Shown here one piece after another: positions 1 to 8,679 of a stretch of 53,141 nt of DNA (positions are counted from its first letter, which is position 1; every line of letters starts with the position of its first letter). Both the position numbers and the translations under genes were made by a program. The stretch comes from Candidatus Heimdallarchaeota archaeon B3_Heim (GTDB taxonomy: Archaea > Asgardarchaeota > Heimdallarchaeia > Hodarchaeales > Hodarchaeaceae): NCBI GenBank assembly GCA_003144275.1, contig NJBF01000032.1, positions 1 to 53,141 of the forward strand, written 5' to 3'. Below the pieces are notes generated by a model, which saw only the letters and a program-made list of their open reading frames with translations, was not told where the DNA came from and made no database searches.

Positions 1-344
1 TTTGCTAGCTATCCATGAAAGCAAGTTAATAGGTTTAAAACTCTTGTTGCTTGCTCTTCTATTGCTAAAAAAAAACCCCTCCCAGTCGAAAAAATTGAGT
101 ATCAATTTTTAGCTAGTTTCTTTTTTTTTTACAGTCTTGGTAAAGAAATGATAAATGTTGATTCCTTATCCATTCCCTTGCTGTAATTTTATCCTATTCC
201 TAAATTAAAAAGAGCTACAAATAAACTAGATAAACTGTACGGATCAGGGATCATACGCCTACTAGCAAAATGCGAACTTTAAATCGATCATTTCAAGAAT
301 GACAAGTAGAAATGAATCTTACGAAATAATTTATCCTAAATGAT
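1..344. other. Intergenic stretch, no gene seen
   Basis: I see no convincing coding frame here. The stretch is AT-rich and holds a run of nine A at 67-75 (a T tract for leftward transcripts, preceded on that strand by a G-rich segment) and a run of ten T at 121-130. The first could end transcription of the leftward gene that stops at 345, but it lies about 270 bases downstream of that stop, so this is weak. Confidence 0.5.
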
Positions 345-1118
345 TTATTGATCTTGCTCTGCAACAACAGAACGAATTTTTTTCAATTCTGTTAACATTT
401 GCTTTCGCAGAATCGCAATTCCTGTAGCACGATCCTCTTCACGACGTCCACGAACTTGAGCTAATGGATTTGTAGGTGCAGTTTCAGATGGTTGAGCACT
501 TGAAGGGAAAGAAATTTTTGGAATGGATGGTGGTGTTAATGGGCTGGGTGTCGTTGGCTTTTTAACCTCAGGTTGACTGACAGTTGTCTCTGGTTTAGGA
601 CTAGCTGCGGGTAAAGGTTCTGAGGCCGCAGTGGGGAATGAAAAACTGATTGTTGGTGTCGGCTTCTCAACAGGTGCGGGAGTGGGTTCTATAGGTACTT
701 CAGACAATGTAGGAATAGCTTCAGGTGTGACACTAGGGACGGATATGGTCGGTTCAGGCTCACTTGAAGCCACAACTTCAGGAACAACTTCCCTTTCAAC
801 CACAGGTACATGTTTCTTGGCAAAAAGATCTGCTGATTCTTGGCCAAACATCGTACGTACTGTATCAATCTCGGGAATGGTTAGATCACGTATATTCATA
901 AAATTAAATTCTTGAGAAATTCGTTCCAATGTGGTGGACGTAATATAACCTTCCAAAAGGGATTCTTTCAACATCCGTTCGAACCTGAGTACTGCTGTTT
1001 GAAATGCAAATGCTACATGCGAATACTCTTCGAGAGGGAGATCCTTTATTTTTATAGAAGCATTAAATCTGAAATTGGCTGTTTTCTTCTCTTTTTTTCG
1101 TTTAAAAAGTTTGACCAT
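345..1118 (-). CDS. Uncharacterised protein with proline-rich linker
   Basis: I do not recognise this 257-residue protein. A basic N-terminus (KLFKRKKEKK) leads into a compact, probably helical region of about residues 15-105. A low-complexity segment rich in Pro, Ser, Thr, Glu and Val follows (about 105-215), which is surely disordered. The C-terminus (about 220-257, RGRREEDRATGIAIL and onward) is a charged amphipathic helix that could be a binding peptide. There is no signal peptide or membrane span, so it is probably cytosolic. The layout, two conserved-looking ends joined by a long Pro-rich tether, suggests a scaffold or adaptor, but that is inference. It starts with ATG at 1118 and is transcribed away from the inositol phosphate synthase gene. 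Confidence 0.75.
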   Translation of the reverse strand: MVKLFKRKKEKKTANFRFNASIKIKDLPLEEYSHVAFAFQTAVLRFERMLKESLLEGYITSTTLERISQEFNFMNIRDLTIPEIDTVRTMFGQESADLFAKKHVPVVEREVVPEVVASSEPEPTISVPSVTPEAIPTLSEVPIEPTPAPVEKPTPTISFSFPTAASEPLPAASPKPETTVSQPEVKKPTTPSPLTPPSIPKISFPSSAQPSETAPTNPLAQVRGRREEDRATGIAILRKQMLTELKKIRSVVAEQDQ

Positions 1119-1276
1119 TTGAGTCGCCCAAATAAAAGTAACTTGTTTATTTAACCGATTATCAACTTAAAAACCTAATTAATATAAATGCGGATAGTTA
1201 GGCTAGGCCATTAATCCGAATAGATTCTATTGTATTTGTAAATCTATGAAGGTTAGAAGTATTAATTAACAACATC

Positions 1277-1402
1277 ATGAGTAGAGGGTTGAATAAGCAG
1301 AAATTCACTAAGCAAAGTTATATAATAGAGGAAAAGGAATTCTTATCTCCTTTTGAGGTAAAATACTTAGAGGTACTAAAAAAATTCTTAATTACTCAAT
1401 AA
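1277..1402 (+). CDS. Possible 41-residue small protein upstream of inositol phosphate synthase
   Basis: An ATG-started frame of 41 codons ends 20 bases before the inositol-1-phosphate synthase gene, on the same strand. The peptide is charged and looks helical at its C-terminal half (EEKEFLSPFEVKYLEVLKKF), which is more protein-like than chance translation of AT-rich DNA. No domain is recognised and I see no strong ribosome binding site. It could be a small protein or a translated leader of the next gene, or chance. Confidence 0.3.
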   Translation: MSRGLNKQKFTKQSYIIEEKEFLSPFEVKYLEVLKKFLITQ

Positions 1403-1422
1403 TAAATCAAATATCAAATTAA

Positions 1423-2523
1423 ATGCTTTTTTATGAATTGGATGTCAGCAATGTGGTGAAAGCAAGAGTTATTCTAGTTGGTGTGGGTAATGCAACATCT
1501 GCCTTTGTTCAGGCACTGAAATATTACTCAGAACACGATACATCTGTATTGAAATATGAAACGATTGGGGGAATGAGGTTAGAAGATATTGAAATAGTTG
1601 CTGCTTACGATGTTGTTAAAAGTAAGGTGAATAAAGACTTAAGTGAGGCAATATTTGCTGAACCCAATGTGGCTCCTAAGTTTGTTGAATTTTCATCACC
1701 TTTGGGTATTATAGTCAAAGGAGGGCCTGTATTAGACGGTATTTCTCCCATGTTAGGAGAAACTGTTGAGGTCATTTCACCTCCGTCCAATCAGGATCTC
1801 GTTAAAGAATTTAAAGAAAGTAAAGCTGATATGGTTGTTGCTCTTCTTCCTTCTGGAGCAAAAGAAGCTACGTATGCCTATGCAGATGCTGCAATTGCTG
1901 CAGAAATGGCATTCATCGAAGCATCACCGACCAGAATTTGTTCTGACGATCAGTGGGTAAGAAAATTCAAAAAAGCTAATCTGCCAGTAATTGGTGACGA
2001 TCTTCAATCTCAACTTGGTGGAACAAGAATCCACAAAGGATTGTTGGAGATGCTAGATGCTTTTGGAGCAAAGGTGAAAAACACCTATCAATTAGATGTC
2101 TCTGGGGGTAGTGAAGGAATGAATACTCTATATACAGATCGGAGATTTGAAAAAAGACAAATAAAAACCGAGAGTATAAAACGAGTATTGCCTTACTTGA
2201 AAGACGACGATATAGCTTCTGGAACAACGGATTATCTTGATTTCTTAGGCAATGCCCGAACAGGTTATTTTTGGATTTACGGAAATTACATGTGTGATAC
2301 ACCCTTTAAAATAGACATCACAATCAAGACAACAGATGGACCTAATGCAGCAGGAACACTGGTCAATGTAATTAGAGCCACCAAAATAGCTTTAAATCTT
2401 GGAATAGATGGGCCACTACTCTCAGTGTCTGCTTATGGCTTTAAATATCCTCCAGTTCACGTAGGTGAACAGGATGCAGTGAAACGTTTTGAAGAATTCA
2501 TTGCCGGAGACCGAGCTGACTAA
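1423..2523 (+). CDS. ino1: Myo-inositol-1-phosphate synthase, archaeal type
   Basis: This enzyme converts glucose 6-phosphate to L-myo-inositol 1-phosphate with NAD, the first step toward inositol-containing archaeal phospholipids and compatible solutes. The 366-residue length fits the shorter archaeal and bacterial branch. The N-terminus has the Rossmann nucleotide-binding loop (VKARVILVGVGNATSAFVQAL, about residues 11-31). Later family segments follow, including the DDLQSQLGGTRIHKGLLE region (about 194-211) and the DGPNAAGTLVNVIRATKIAL segment near the C-terminus. The ATG at 1423 adds about ten residues before the usual start; a GTG at 1453 or 1456, directly before KARVILVG, is an alternative. 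The acylphosphatase gene begins nine bases after the stop, so the two are probably co-transcribed. Confidence 0.9.
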   Translation: MLFYELDVSNVVKARVILVGVGNATSAFVQALKYYSEHDTSVLKYETIGGMRLEDIEIVAAYDVVKSKVNKDLSEAIFAEPNVAPKFVEFSSPLGIIVKGGPVLDGISPMLGETVEVISPPSNQDLVKEFKESKADMVVALLPSGAKEATYAYADAAIAAEMAFIEASPTRICSDDQWVRKFKKANLPVIGDDLQSQLGGTRIHKGLLEMLDAFGAKVKNTYQLDVSGGSEGMNTLYTDRRFEKRQIKTESIKRVLPYLKDDDIASGTTDYLDFLGNARTGYFWIYGNYMCDTPFKIDITIKTTDGPNAAGTLVNVIRATKIALNLGIDGPLLSVSAYGFKYPPVHVGEQDAVKRFEEFIAGDRAD

Positions 2524-2531
2524 TTACTAAA

Positions 2532-2813
2532 ATGCAACGCGTCCAAATACTAGTCTCTGGGAAAGTACAAATGGTATTTTTTCGGGTGTACACCCAGAAA
2601 TTTGCCCGTGAATTATCTGATGTTTCAGGTTATGTACGAAATCTTCCTGATGGGCGAGTAGAAATTTTGGCTGAGGGATCAAAGGAATCCTTGGCTAAAC
2701 TTGTGAACTGGGCTCAAAAAAAGGGGTCACCAGGTTCTAGAGTCACAAAAACTGATGTCAAGTGGAATGAGATTAAAATCCGTGAGTATTCTGATTTTCA
2801 AATTACCTATTGA
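2532..2813 (+). CDS. acyP: Acylphosphatase
   Basis: A small cytosolic hydrolase of acyl phosphates such as acetyl phosphate and 1,3-bisphosphoglycerate. Its 93 residues are the normal family length. Both signatures are visible: the phosphate-binding loop with the catalytic Arg (GKVQMVFFR, residues 10-18) and the second motif with the catalytic Asn (GYVRNLPDGRVEILAEG, about 33-49). One oddity is Met in place of the usual Gly in the consensus VQGVxFR loop; this probably alters but need not abolish activity. The gene lies nine bases after the inositol phosphate synthase gene and likely shares its transcript, though no direct functional link is known to me. Confidence 0.92.
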   Translation: MQRVQILVSGKVQMVFFRVYTQKFARELSDVSGYVRNLPDGRVEILAEGSKESLAKLVNWAQKKGSPGSRVTKTDVKWNEIKIREYSDFQITY

Positions 2814-3007
2814 AGATCTAGACGAATCCTTGAGTACTTTAAAAAAAACCGATACTTAAATCTCCGCGGTTACAATGTTTTCGGAAATTTTTTAGCGAAA
2901 TAATAAATAATTTGTCCCTTTAATCAATATGGAAACCTTTTTTCTCTATATATCCATCAATAATTGGAATCTTTTTCCAAATAAGGGGATACTGGAAACT
3001 CAGTAAG

Positions 3008-3289
3008 ATGAAACCTTACATCACATTCACACTTGAATTTAAATCTCGTGAAAAAAAAAGCTCCCTCCTTCAATCTTTGATGAGAATCTGTCCATTTGAT
3101 CATCTACCAAGGGAAATAAAGAGAATAAAAGGTAAGAATGCATTTACTATCCAAGTCTTTTTCCAAGATGTTGAATATTTAGAAGCGGTCTATCAACAGC
3201 TCGAAAAACAATCTAAAGATATGAAAGAACAATTAACTGCAAGCACTTATGGTAAAGTTACAAAAATCGAAATAGGAGTGGTTACCTGA
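3008..3289 (+). CDS. Small uncharacterised protein, possibly Pcc1-like
   Basis: A 93-residue protein with an alternating strand and helix pattern: a first strand (ITFTLEF), a helix (KSSLLQSLMRI), two strands around IKRIKGKNAFTIQVFFQDV, then a long helix (EYLEAVYQQLEKQSKDM). This order, size and the 'D...L.AVYQQL' stretch recall Pcc1, the small dimerising subunit of the KEOPS tRNA-modification complex, but the resemblance is weak and no diagnostic residue settles it. It begins with ATG after a possible weak ribosome site (CAGTAAG) and stands alone; the gene after it is convergent. Confidence 0.6.
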   Translation: MKPYITFTLEFKSREKKSSLLQSLMRICPFDHLPREIKRIKGKNAFTIQVFFQDVEYLEAVYQQLEKQSKDMKEQLTASTYGKVTKIEIGVVT

Positions 3290-3312
3290 AGAGAAGAAAA
3301 TAACCTACAGAA

Positions 3313-3924
3313 TTAGTTATCAGATGCCTCGTCATCATGAATATTTTCATCAATTTCAGGAATTACCACAGAAGTGATCCTTTCAAAAAAAGCTAATTCA
3401 TCTATTTGCTGGTAATCTGATAATATAATTGAATTATTCATAATTTTTAAATAGAGCATATTTCCATGATACAAATCATTGTCTAGGATACTTACTTCTG
3501 TATTTTTCGTATCTTGAGAGATTTTAGTGAAAGGAGATTCAAAAGTTAAGAGATAAGAATCTATCATACTGTAATTAGCAGCAGAAAGAATTTCAAAGCC
3601 AATTAAAGTATCATCCATGATCCATAAAGGAATAGCTAACTTTTGGTTTTTCCAGCGGCCAAGAAAAGCTAAATCAACAGTATCTTGGTCAGTTCTGAGA
3701 ATAAAACTGATAGAACAGTCTGTAAAAAAGTGGGATAAGAAATTCCAGAAAAAACCTTTTGCTTGAGATAGATAAACTGGAAGTGGGAGTTCGAAGAGAG
3801 TGGATAATGATGCCCCAAAATCACTCACATCGAACTCCACTAACCAAGAGTGTAAGTCTAAATTTAGATAATCACGGATCGATTGAGGTTCAACCAATTT
3901 GCTTAAAAGTTTCATCGTTTTCAT
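3313..3924 (-). CDS. Uncharacterised 203-residue protein
   Basis: I do not recognise this protein. It has no signal peptide, no clear membrane helix and no metal-binding cysteine set. The middle (about 70-180) alternates short hydrophobic strands with polar loops, suggesting a mixed alpha/beta fold, and the C-terminus is a short acidic tail (IDENIHDDEASDN). It is convergent with the small gene at 3008-3289, their stops being about 24 bases apart. The start at ATG 3924 is followed by a second Met three codons on, which is equally possible. Confidence 0.65.
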   Translation of the reverse strand: MKTMKLLSKLVEPQSIRDYLNLDLHSWLVEFDVSDFGASLSTLFELPLPVYLSQAKGFFWNFLSHFFTDCSISFILRTDQDTVDLAFLGRWKNQKLAIPLWIMDDTLIGFEILSAANYSMIDSYLLTFESPFTKISQDTKNTEVSILDNDLYHGNMLYLKIMNNSIILSDYQQIDELAFFERITSVVIPEIDENIHDDEASDN

Positions 3925-4203
3925 CTTCAGTATTCTCTCTGTCTCAGACTCCTTATAAGCTCCCAGAAATCTAGAGAATGAGAGAGGTCTACGAAAATAA
4001 AAAAGGAAGGAAGAGAATGAAGAAAAGACATTTTTTTTGATAGCAAAATTTTTCTAAGTAATCTAAATCCTTACTTGGTTGAAGAATACATTAAGATTGA
4101 CTTTTTCTCACTAGAAACAGAAAATATGTAAACTTGAGGAAATAATTAGATGAGATATTAATAGATCATATAATAAATCTTGAGAAAATGAGGAAAACCG
4201 AAA

Positions 4204-4299
4204 ATGTCAGAAATCCCCACTTTTGAGCATGATACGGGATTCTTAAATACATCGATCTGGGAGTATCCTGAAGATCTCAAGGAGGATGAATACGATTAA
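4204..4299 (+). CDS. Possible 31-residue leader ORF overlapping the LRR gene start
   Basis: An ATG-started frame of 31 codons, with an acidic end (EYPEDLKEDEYD), overlaps the first 14 bases of the LRR gene in another frame. The strong ribosome site AAGGAGG (4279-4285) lies inside this frame and directly touches the ATG of the LRR gene with no spacer. The small frame could be a translated leader that couples translation to the LRR gene, or the original N-terminus of that protein reached by a frameshift. Its composition is protein-like, but it is too short to be sure. Confidence 0.35.
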   Translation: MSEIPTFEHDTGFLNTSIWEYPEDLKEDEYD

Positions 4300-7102
4300 T
4301 CTTCCACGAAAAGGAATATTTAGTCTAAGCTTTACAGTCAAAGAGGAAATTACAGTAACTGATTTTTACATGAAATATGAGTTAACTCTAGGAATACATC
4401 CCATAGAATCCTATACCAAATTAATTGAATTAACCCCCTCCGATCTTTTAAGCCCTAAGGATGTTTATTCTGTAATTAATTTAACAAAATATCAACTGGA
4501 AATAATAAAAAAAGAAGAAAATGAAATAAAAGTATCCTCCCGGAAAGAATTATTTCCAAAACCCAAAAATATGAAGCTAGAAGTAAAATTTGATGAGATC
4601 AAGGTAGGTGAAATCAATAATGAGGAAAGAGAAGGGCTAAAAAGGTTCTATGGAGACAGGAAAACTAAATTAAATAGGAGGATTTATTATCAGCGAAATA
4701 AATACATAATTTATGACATAAAGGACAAACATGTTGTTAGAGTAAGAATAAATCAATTTTGGTGGTTGAAAGAGACAGGTATTGACAATCTTATTAGCTT
4801 ACCAAAGCTGGAATATTTGGAAATTACTCGCTGCAAAATACATGATCATTTTAACTTTCCTCCTCAGATAAAGGTACTGATTTTAAGACATAATGAGCTC
4901 AAAGAAATTCCTCCCTCTATCCTAAAATTGAAATCTTTAGAATACTTGGATCTACGAAACAACGAAATAAAAAATCTACCAGTAAACATACGTAATTTAA
5001 AATCTCTTAAAAGCTTAAATATCCAAAATAATCCGCTTTCTGATTTACCATGGGATCTTAGTGAATTTCTGGGAGATCTCAAAATTTTAAGACTTCCCAC
5101 TAACAATCGTCTTAAGTATAAATGGAAGAGCCTAGATAACTTTCTTCGAATATTTTTCTTCATAAGCAAACACTGGAATAGAAGAAATCCTGAAAAAGCC
5201 CCATATACTACATTTCCATATGAAAGGGGACTCAATAGTGAAGGAGAAGTCCGAATAAGCCTCTCTGCTTATGATTATGAGTCGTGGGTAAGAGGAACAA
5301 TACCAACCAAAGAAGCGGATTTCCTACGGGAATTTTACATGCAAAAATTACTTACATCAACTCATTTTAGTTCTTTTCACGAACCAATGTCGGGTCTTCC
5401 CCCGATACAAATCCAAAATGGACACCTTAAGTCTCTAGAACTCTCTCTCTATGGAAAATTGAATATGCCTAAATCAATCGAGAAATTAGAGCACTTGATA
5501 CACTTATCTCTGAAAGGCCCTTGGGGGAAGAAAAAGCATGTTCAATTATCATCAATTTTAAAACTAAAGAAGTTAGAAATCTTAAAGGTTAAAAATATTG
5601 ATCTAAAACAATTACCACAAGGAATAAGTGAATTATCTCGCCTTACCGTATTAGAGCTACGAAATTGCAATTTATGCTCATTACCTAAAAGCCTCGGTAA
5701 CTTAAAGCGAATAACCAAATTAGATATTTCAAATAATAACTTTTCAACTGTCCCTTCTGCCATAGGTGAGTTTAAAGAACTGAGAGAAGTAAATTTCCAG
5801 AAAAATAAACTTAATTCACTCCCTTCATGGTTGGGTGACCTGAAACATCTGGAACAATTATATATAGAAGACAATCAGATCACAGAACTACCTGAGAGTC
5901 TCAATAAATTAAAAAAACTGGACCTTGACTCTGTAAAATCAAAAACGTTGACGAAACAAATTATCATCAATAACCTCACAGAACGATTAAGAGAATTCCA
6001 GCAAACCATACCTAAGCCTAAAAAGAGCGAAAAACGATTCAGCAAAAAAATAATCTACAATATAGTTAAGAACCACTCTAGCTTTTTAGAAAACAAACTG
6101 GAGCCCAATTTAACAATAATTTCTGATGGAGATTACATACTTGTGAGTAAAGGCCCCTCTGAGGTTGTTTACTTACTACCCGTCTTTGAAATCGATCCGA
6201 TTGAGTTTGTTTTTACGAGTGATGGAGAACCAGTAGTCCTACCGTCAAAAATGGACATATCACGAGTGAAAGTAAACATGGATGTTGATTCAGACGAAAG
6301 AGACAATATAAAGAAACTTACTTATACTTTAGTGAAATTTATGTTGGATTTTTGTGGGGTCGGACCCGATTACTGGAGAGTAATTCTAAATGAAGATCAC
6401 TATACAGTTGAAATCATTGAAAGCGACTTCCTCAGAAGTGATTTGTCGAATCTCTGGGAAGATCCATACATCCCACCACAATTACTAAAATTAGAAGATT
6501 ATGACGATAACCTGATCACTATTCACGTTTTACCCTCAAAAAAAGGTCAAGATCCATTGCCGACAAAAAAGGAGAGAAGACCAGAGGGAGAGAAGGTTTG
6601 GGAATTTTCGTACCTAAAAAAGCCATTTGTCATTAAGAAAGAAACTCTATCGCATCGGGAGAGAATACTAGACCTCTGGTATACAGATATGAATAAAGAA
6701 AAAGATTTATCGGATAGTAAATATAAAACGGGACTAGATTGGCTAATTGTGTATAGAAAGGATCGAGACGAAGATGGTTCTGTGCACCATCGCTCGGGCT
6801 CGGTTACTGAAACAAAAAAACTCTTAATTGCAGTTCTGAGGACAGTGAATTACGTTAAAGAAACTAATCTTTTTCTAGATACGACAAATCGACCCCCCAT
6901 CTACCAAGAGGCATTTCATCAAAACTGGGGCCTCCGAAAAAAGAGAGAAGAAGCGTGGAAAAGTTATGGGGCATGTCAGTTATGTCGTGCCATATGCGAT
7001 GTGTTAATGTCTACAAAACAAATTGCTTCATTATTATGCTGCAGCTGTAGAGATTCTACGAGTCCTTGCGTGAAATGTAAGAAGAGAATGGGTGATTGGT
7101 AA
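4286..7102 (+). CDS. Large leucine-rich-repeat protein with C-terminal cysteine cluster
   Basis: A 938-residue cytosolic protein without signal peptide. Residues 1-160 form an unrecognised, mixed domain. Two blocks of leucine-rich repeats follow, about 165-275 and 380-560, of the 23-residue type (LxxLxLxxNxLxxLPxxIxxLxxL) found in Ras-associated and plant intracellular LRR proteins. They are split by a 100-residue insert. About 590-870 is an unknown charged alpha/beta region. The last 45 residues hold eight cysteines (897, 900, 904, 918, 919, 921, 928, 931), arranged like a treble-clef or paired zinc ribbon. LRRs normally bind other proteins, so a sensor or scaffold role is likely, but no catalytic domain is visible. 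The ribosome site AAGGAGG directly abuts this ATG, which is poor spacing and leaves the exact start in doubt. Confidence 0.85.
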   Translation: MNTINLPRKGIFSLSFTVKEEITVTDFYMKYELTLGIHPIESYTKLIELTPSDLLSPKDVYSVINLTKYQLEIIKKEENEIKVSSRKELFPKPKNMKLEVKFDEIKVGEINNEEREGLKRFYGDRKTKLNRRIYYQRNKYIIYDIKDKHVVRVRINQFWWLKETGIDNLISLPKLEYLEITRCKIHDHFNFPPQIKVLILRHNELKEIPPSILKLKSLEYLDLRNNEIKNLPVNIRNLKSLKSLNIQNNPLSDLPWDLSEFLGDLKILRLPTNNRLKYKWKSLDNFLRIFFFISKHWNRRNPEKAPYTTFPYERGLNSEGEVRISLSAYDYESWVRGTIPTKEADFLREFYMQKLLTSTHFSSFHEPMSGLPPIQIQNGHLKSLELSLYGKLNMPKSIEKLEHLIHLSLKGPWGKKKHVQLSSILKLKKLEILKVKNIDLKQLPQGISELSRLTVLELRNCNLCSLPKSLGNLKRITKLDISNNNFSTVPSAIGEFKELREVNFQKNKLNSLPSWLGDLKHLEQLYIEDNQITELPESLNKLKKLDLDSVKSKTLTKQIIINNLTERLREFQQTIPKPKKSEKRFSKKIIYNIVKNHSSFLENKLEPNLTIISDGDYILVSKGPSEVVYLLPVFEIDPIEFVFTSDGEPVVLPSKMDISRVKVNMDVDSDERDNIKKLTYTLVKFMLDFCGVGPDYWRVILNEDHYTVEIIESDFLRSDLSNLWEDPYIPPQLLKLEDYDDNLITIHVLPSKKGQDPLPTKKERRPEGEKVWEFSYLKKPFVIKKETLSHRERILDLWYTDMNKEKDLSDSKYKTGLDWLIVYRKDRDEDGSVHHRSGSVTETKKLLIAVLRTVNYVKETNLFLDTTNRPPIYQEAFHQNWGLRKKREEAWKSYGACQLCRAICDVLMSTKQIASLLCCSCRDSTSPCVKCKKRMGDW

Positions 7103-7221
7103 TTTTAAATCTTCCATTCCCTATAAAATGATTTGAAAATGGACAATTTCTTGCAAGAAAATGAGTGGGATGCCCATTTGATCCACGACTTGATAATTCG
7201 GAGAGATTAGTTTTTTCCTAA

Positions 7222-7790
7222 TATAGCCCGTTTTTATTAATCCACTGGGATGCTCAGAGTAAAGCCAAGTACATACGGATGAGTAACCATCCTGGAATTC
7301 AGGCAGATCCGACTGTGAGGAAATATACACAAGCTGTAGACCATAAAATCCCAAAAAATCCCACCAAAACCCTCTTCCTGCCCGTCCACGATATCTTGGA
7401 AACGCTGACCTATACCTACATGGAATTACGGCAACAGACCCCAGCATTATTTCCCATGACGGAGACTGGAGAAGTTATCAGTGGGTTTTTTTGCCATGTT
7501 ACGCGCTCTCGAATTTCTGGATGGGGCCGCTCCCCCTCCTCTCCTTTTTCTCCCACCAGCTGTTACATCTAGTCCTATCGGTCAAATTTGTTTCGGACAT
7601 TTCCCTTAGAACGGTTTCGGCAACTATCAGTTGAAGACTGTGAATGTATCCATGCTCAAACCCTCCATCAGGAAAAAGTACGATTAAACACCCACTAATC
7701 TGGTGGCAGGGGGACTTCGTTGATGTATGGTGAGGTGGACTCCCTCATTCACCTATTTTGTCTACAAAATTTGTGTATTATTTTATCCTA
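7222..7790 (+). pseudogene. Decayed gene of unknown family, broken by frameshifts and stops
   Basis: Protein-like sequence runs through three frames. The first frame is open from 7222 to 7572, with an ATG at 7279 and segments such as KTLFLPVHDILETLTYTYM. It appears to continue in a second frame from about 7496 (LRALEFLDGAAPPPLLFLP) until a stop at about 7609. A third frame then carries FPLERFRQLSVEDCECIHAQ, and beyond a further stop SGGRGTSLMYGEVDSLIHLF. At least two shifts and one stop would be needed to join these. Base composition is visibly richer in G and C than the neighbours. I cannot name the parent family; a decayed transferred gene is the simplest reading. Confidence 0.5.
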
Positions 7791-8444
7791 AAATACTTCA
7801 GGAAGATGACTATTACCCCTCCACACCCAAACACCAATAATGATCCAAGCATGAATCCTCCATACTCCTCAAAAACATCAGTAGTTGTCGCATTAATCCG
7901 AACGATTTCGTATTCATACCAAAGGGTTGTGCTTTTGTAATGAGCGTGAGAGAACTGTTCTATCCATCCAGTAAGATAATTGAATTCCAGATACTGGCGA
8001 TGGAACATCAGTTCTGCTGGCCAGTAAGCAGTATATTTACTGACGAATTCCCCTTCCACGGTATATCGTAGATTTTCCCAATATGAAGCATTTATCGTTG
8101 TTTTGACAATAGAAAAGAGGGGGTTAATTGGCAAATCTGAAAGTAGCACATTGGAAATCACACTGTTATTACAGGTAATTGTCCCGATAGGTGCATTATC
8201 GTCACTGAGTGAGGTAATTATTAAGCGGATCTCAGTTCCAATTTCTAGCGTTACTGGATAGACCATTCCATCAATAGTTGTAATCCTACTTTTCAGATGA
8301 CTTCTATTTCCTTCAGCTTCGCGATTATAATACTTGGTGAGTCGGTATATTCTACAGTTTCTGATCTTGCCTTCCCATGCCTGGATAGTAAGCCATAATC
8401 ATTATTAGGATCACCAATGAACAGATTAGCGATTTTCGCAACAT
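7778..8444 (-). pseudogene. Membrane-anchored surface protein gene with apparent frameshifts
   Basis: The long frame 7778-8266 encodes an extracytoplasmic-looking domain (many Thr, Asn and aromatic residues) and a single C-terminal membrane helix (GGFMLGSLLVFGCGGVIVIF) with a short basic tail. Reading upstream, the same frame stays open without ATG to about 8398 (YYNREAEGNRSHLKSRITTID). In a second frame there is SETVEYTDSPSIIIAKLKEI. In a third, an ATG at 8444 begins a good signal peptide (MLRKSLICSLVILIMIMAYY). A secreted, tail-anchored protein would use signal peptide, then second frame, then long frame, so one or two shifts seem to have broken it. If the shifts are sequencing errors, the gene is intact at roughly 220 residues. 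The function is unknown. Confidence 0.5.
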
Positions 8445-8679
8445 CTTCCCTCACAGTTCACTTAGCATAGTAGATATTCATATGGGTAAAAACCATTAAG
8501 CTTAATAAAGTCAATACTTCCGTGGCTATTAGACATGAGAATCAACCTCGTTAAATAAGTCGTACATAACATTATAAACATCTAAGAATTATAAATATTC
8601 TGATCTAAGGTAAAATATAGAGTAATTCTAATAAAAAAATCATAGAAACCTAGAAATCCGCTAAAAAAAGGTTTAGCTT
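8445..8679. other. AT-rich intergenic region between divergent genes
   Basis: This gap separates the leftward broken surface-protein gene from the rightward zinc-ribbon gene. It contains no convincing frame. AT-rich segments suitable for TATA boxes occur around 8575-8600 (for example TTATAAA at 8573-8579), about 100 bases before the ATG at 8680. Confidence 0.3.

Noticed and set aside
631..915. Plus-strand frame of 94 residues opposite the first gene
   Set aside because: A shadow of the low-complexity Pro/Ser-rich region on the other strand; its Gly/Thr/Ser composition is the mirror of that region.
7121..7447. Minus-strand frame of 108 residues
   Set aside because: Overlaps the decayed gene on the other strand, whose plus-strand frame looks more protein-like, and has no ribosome site.
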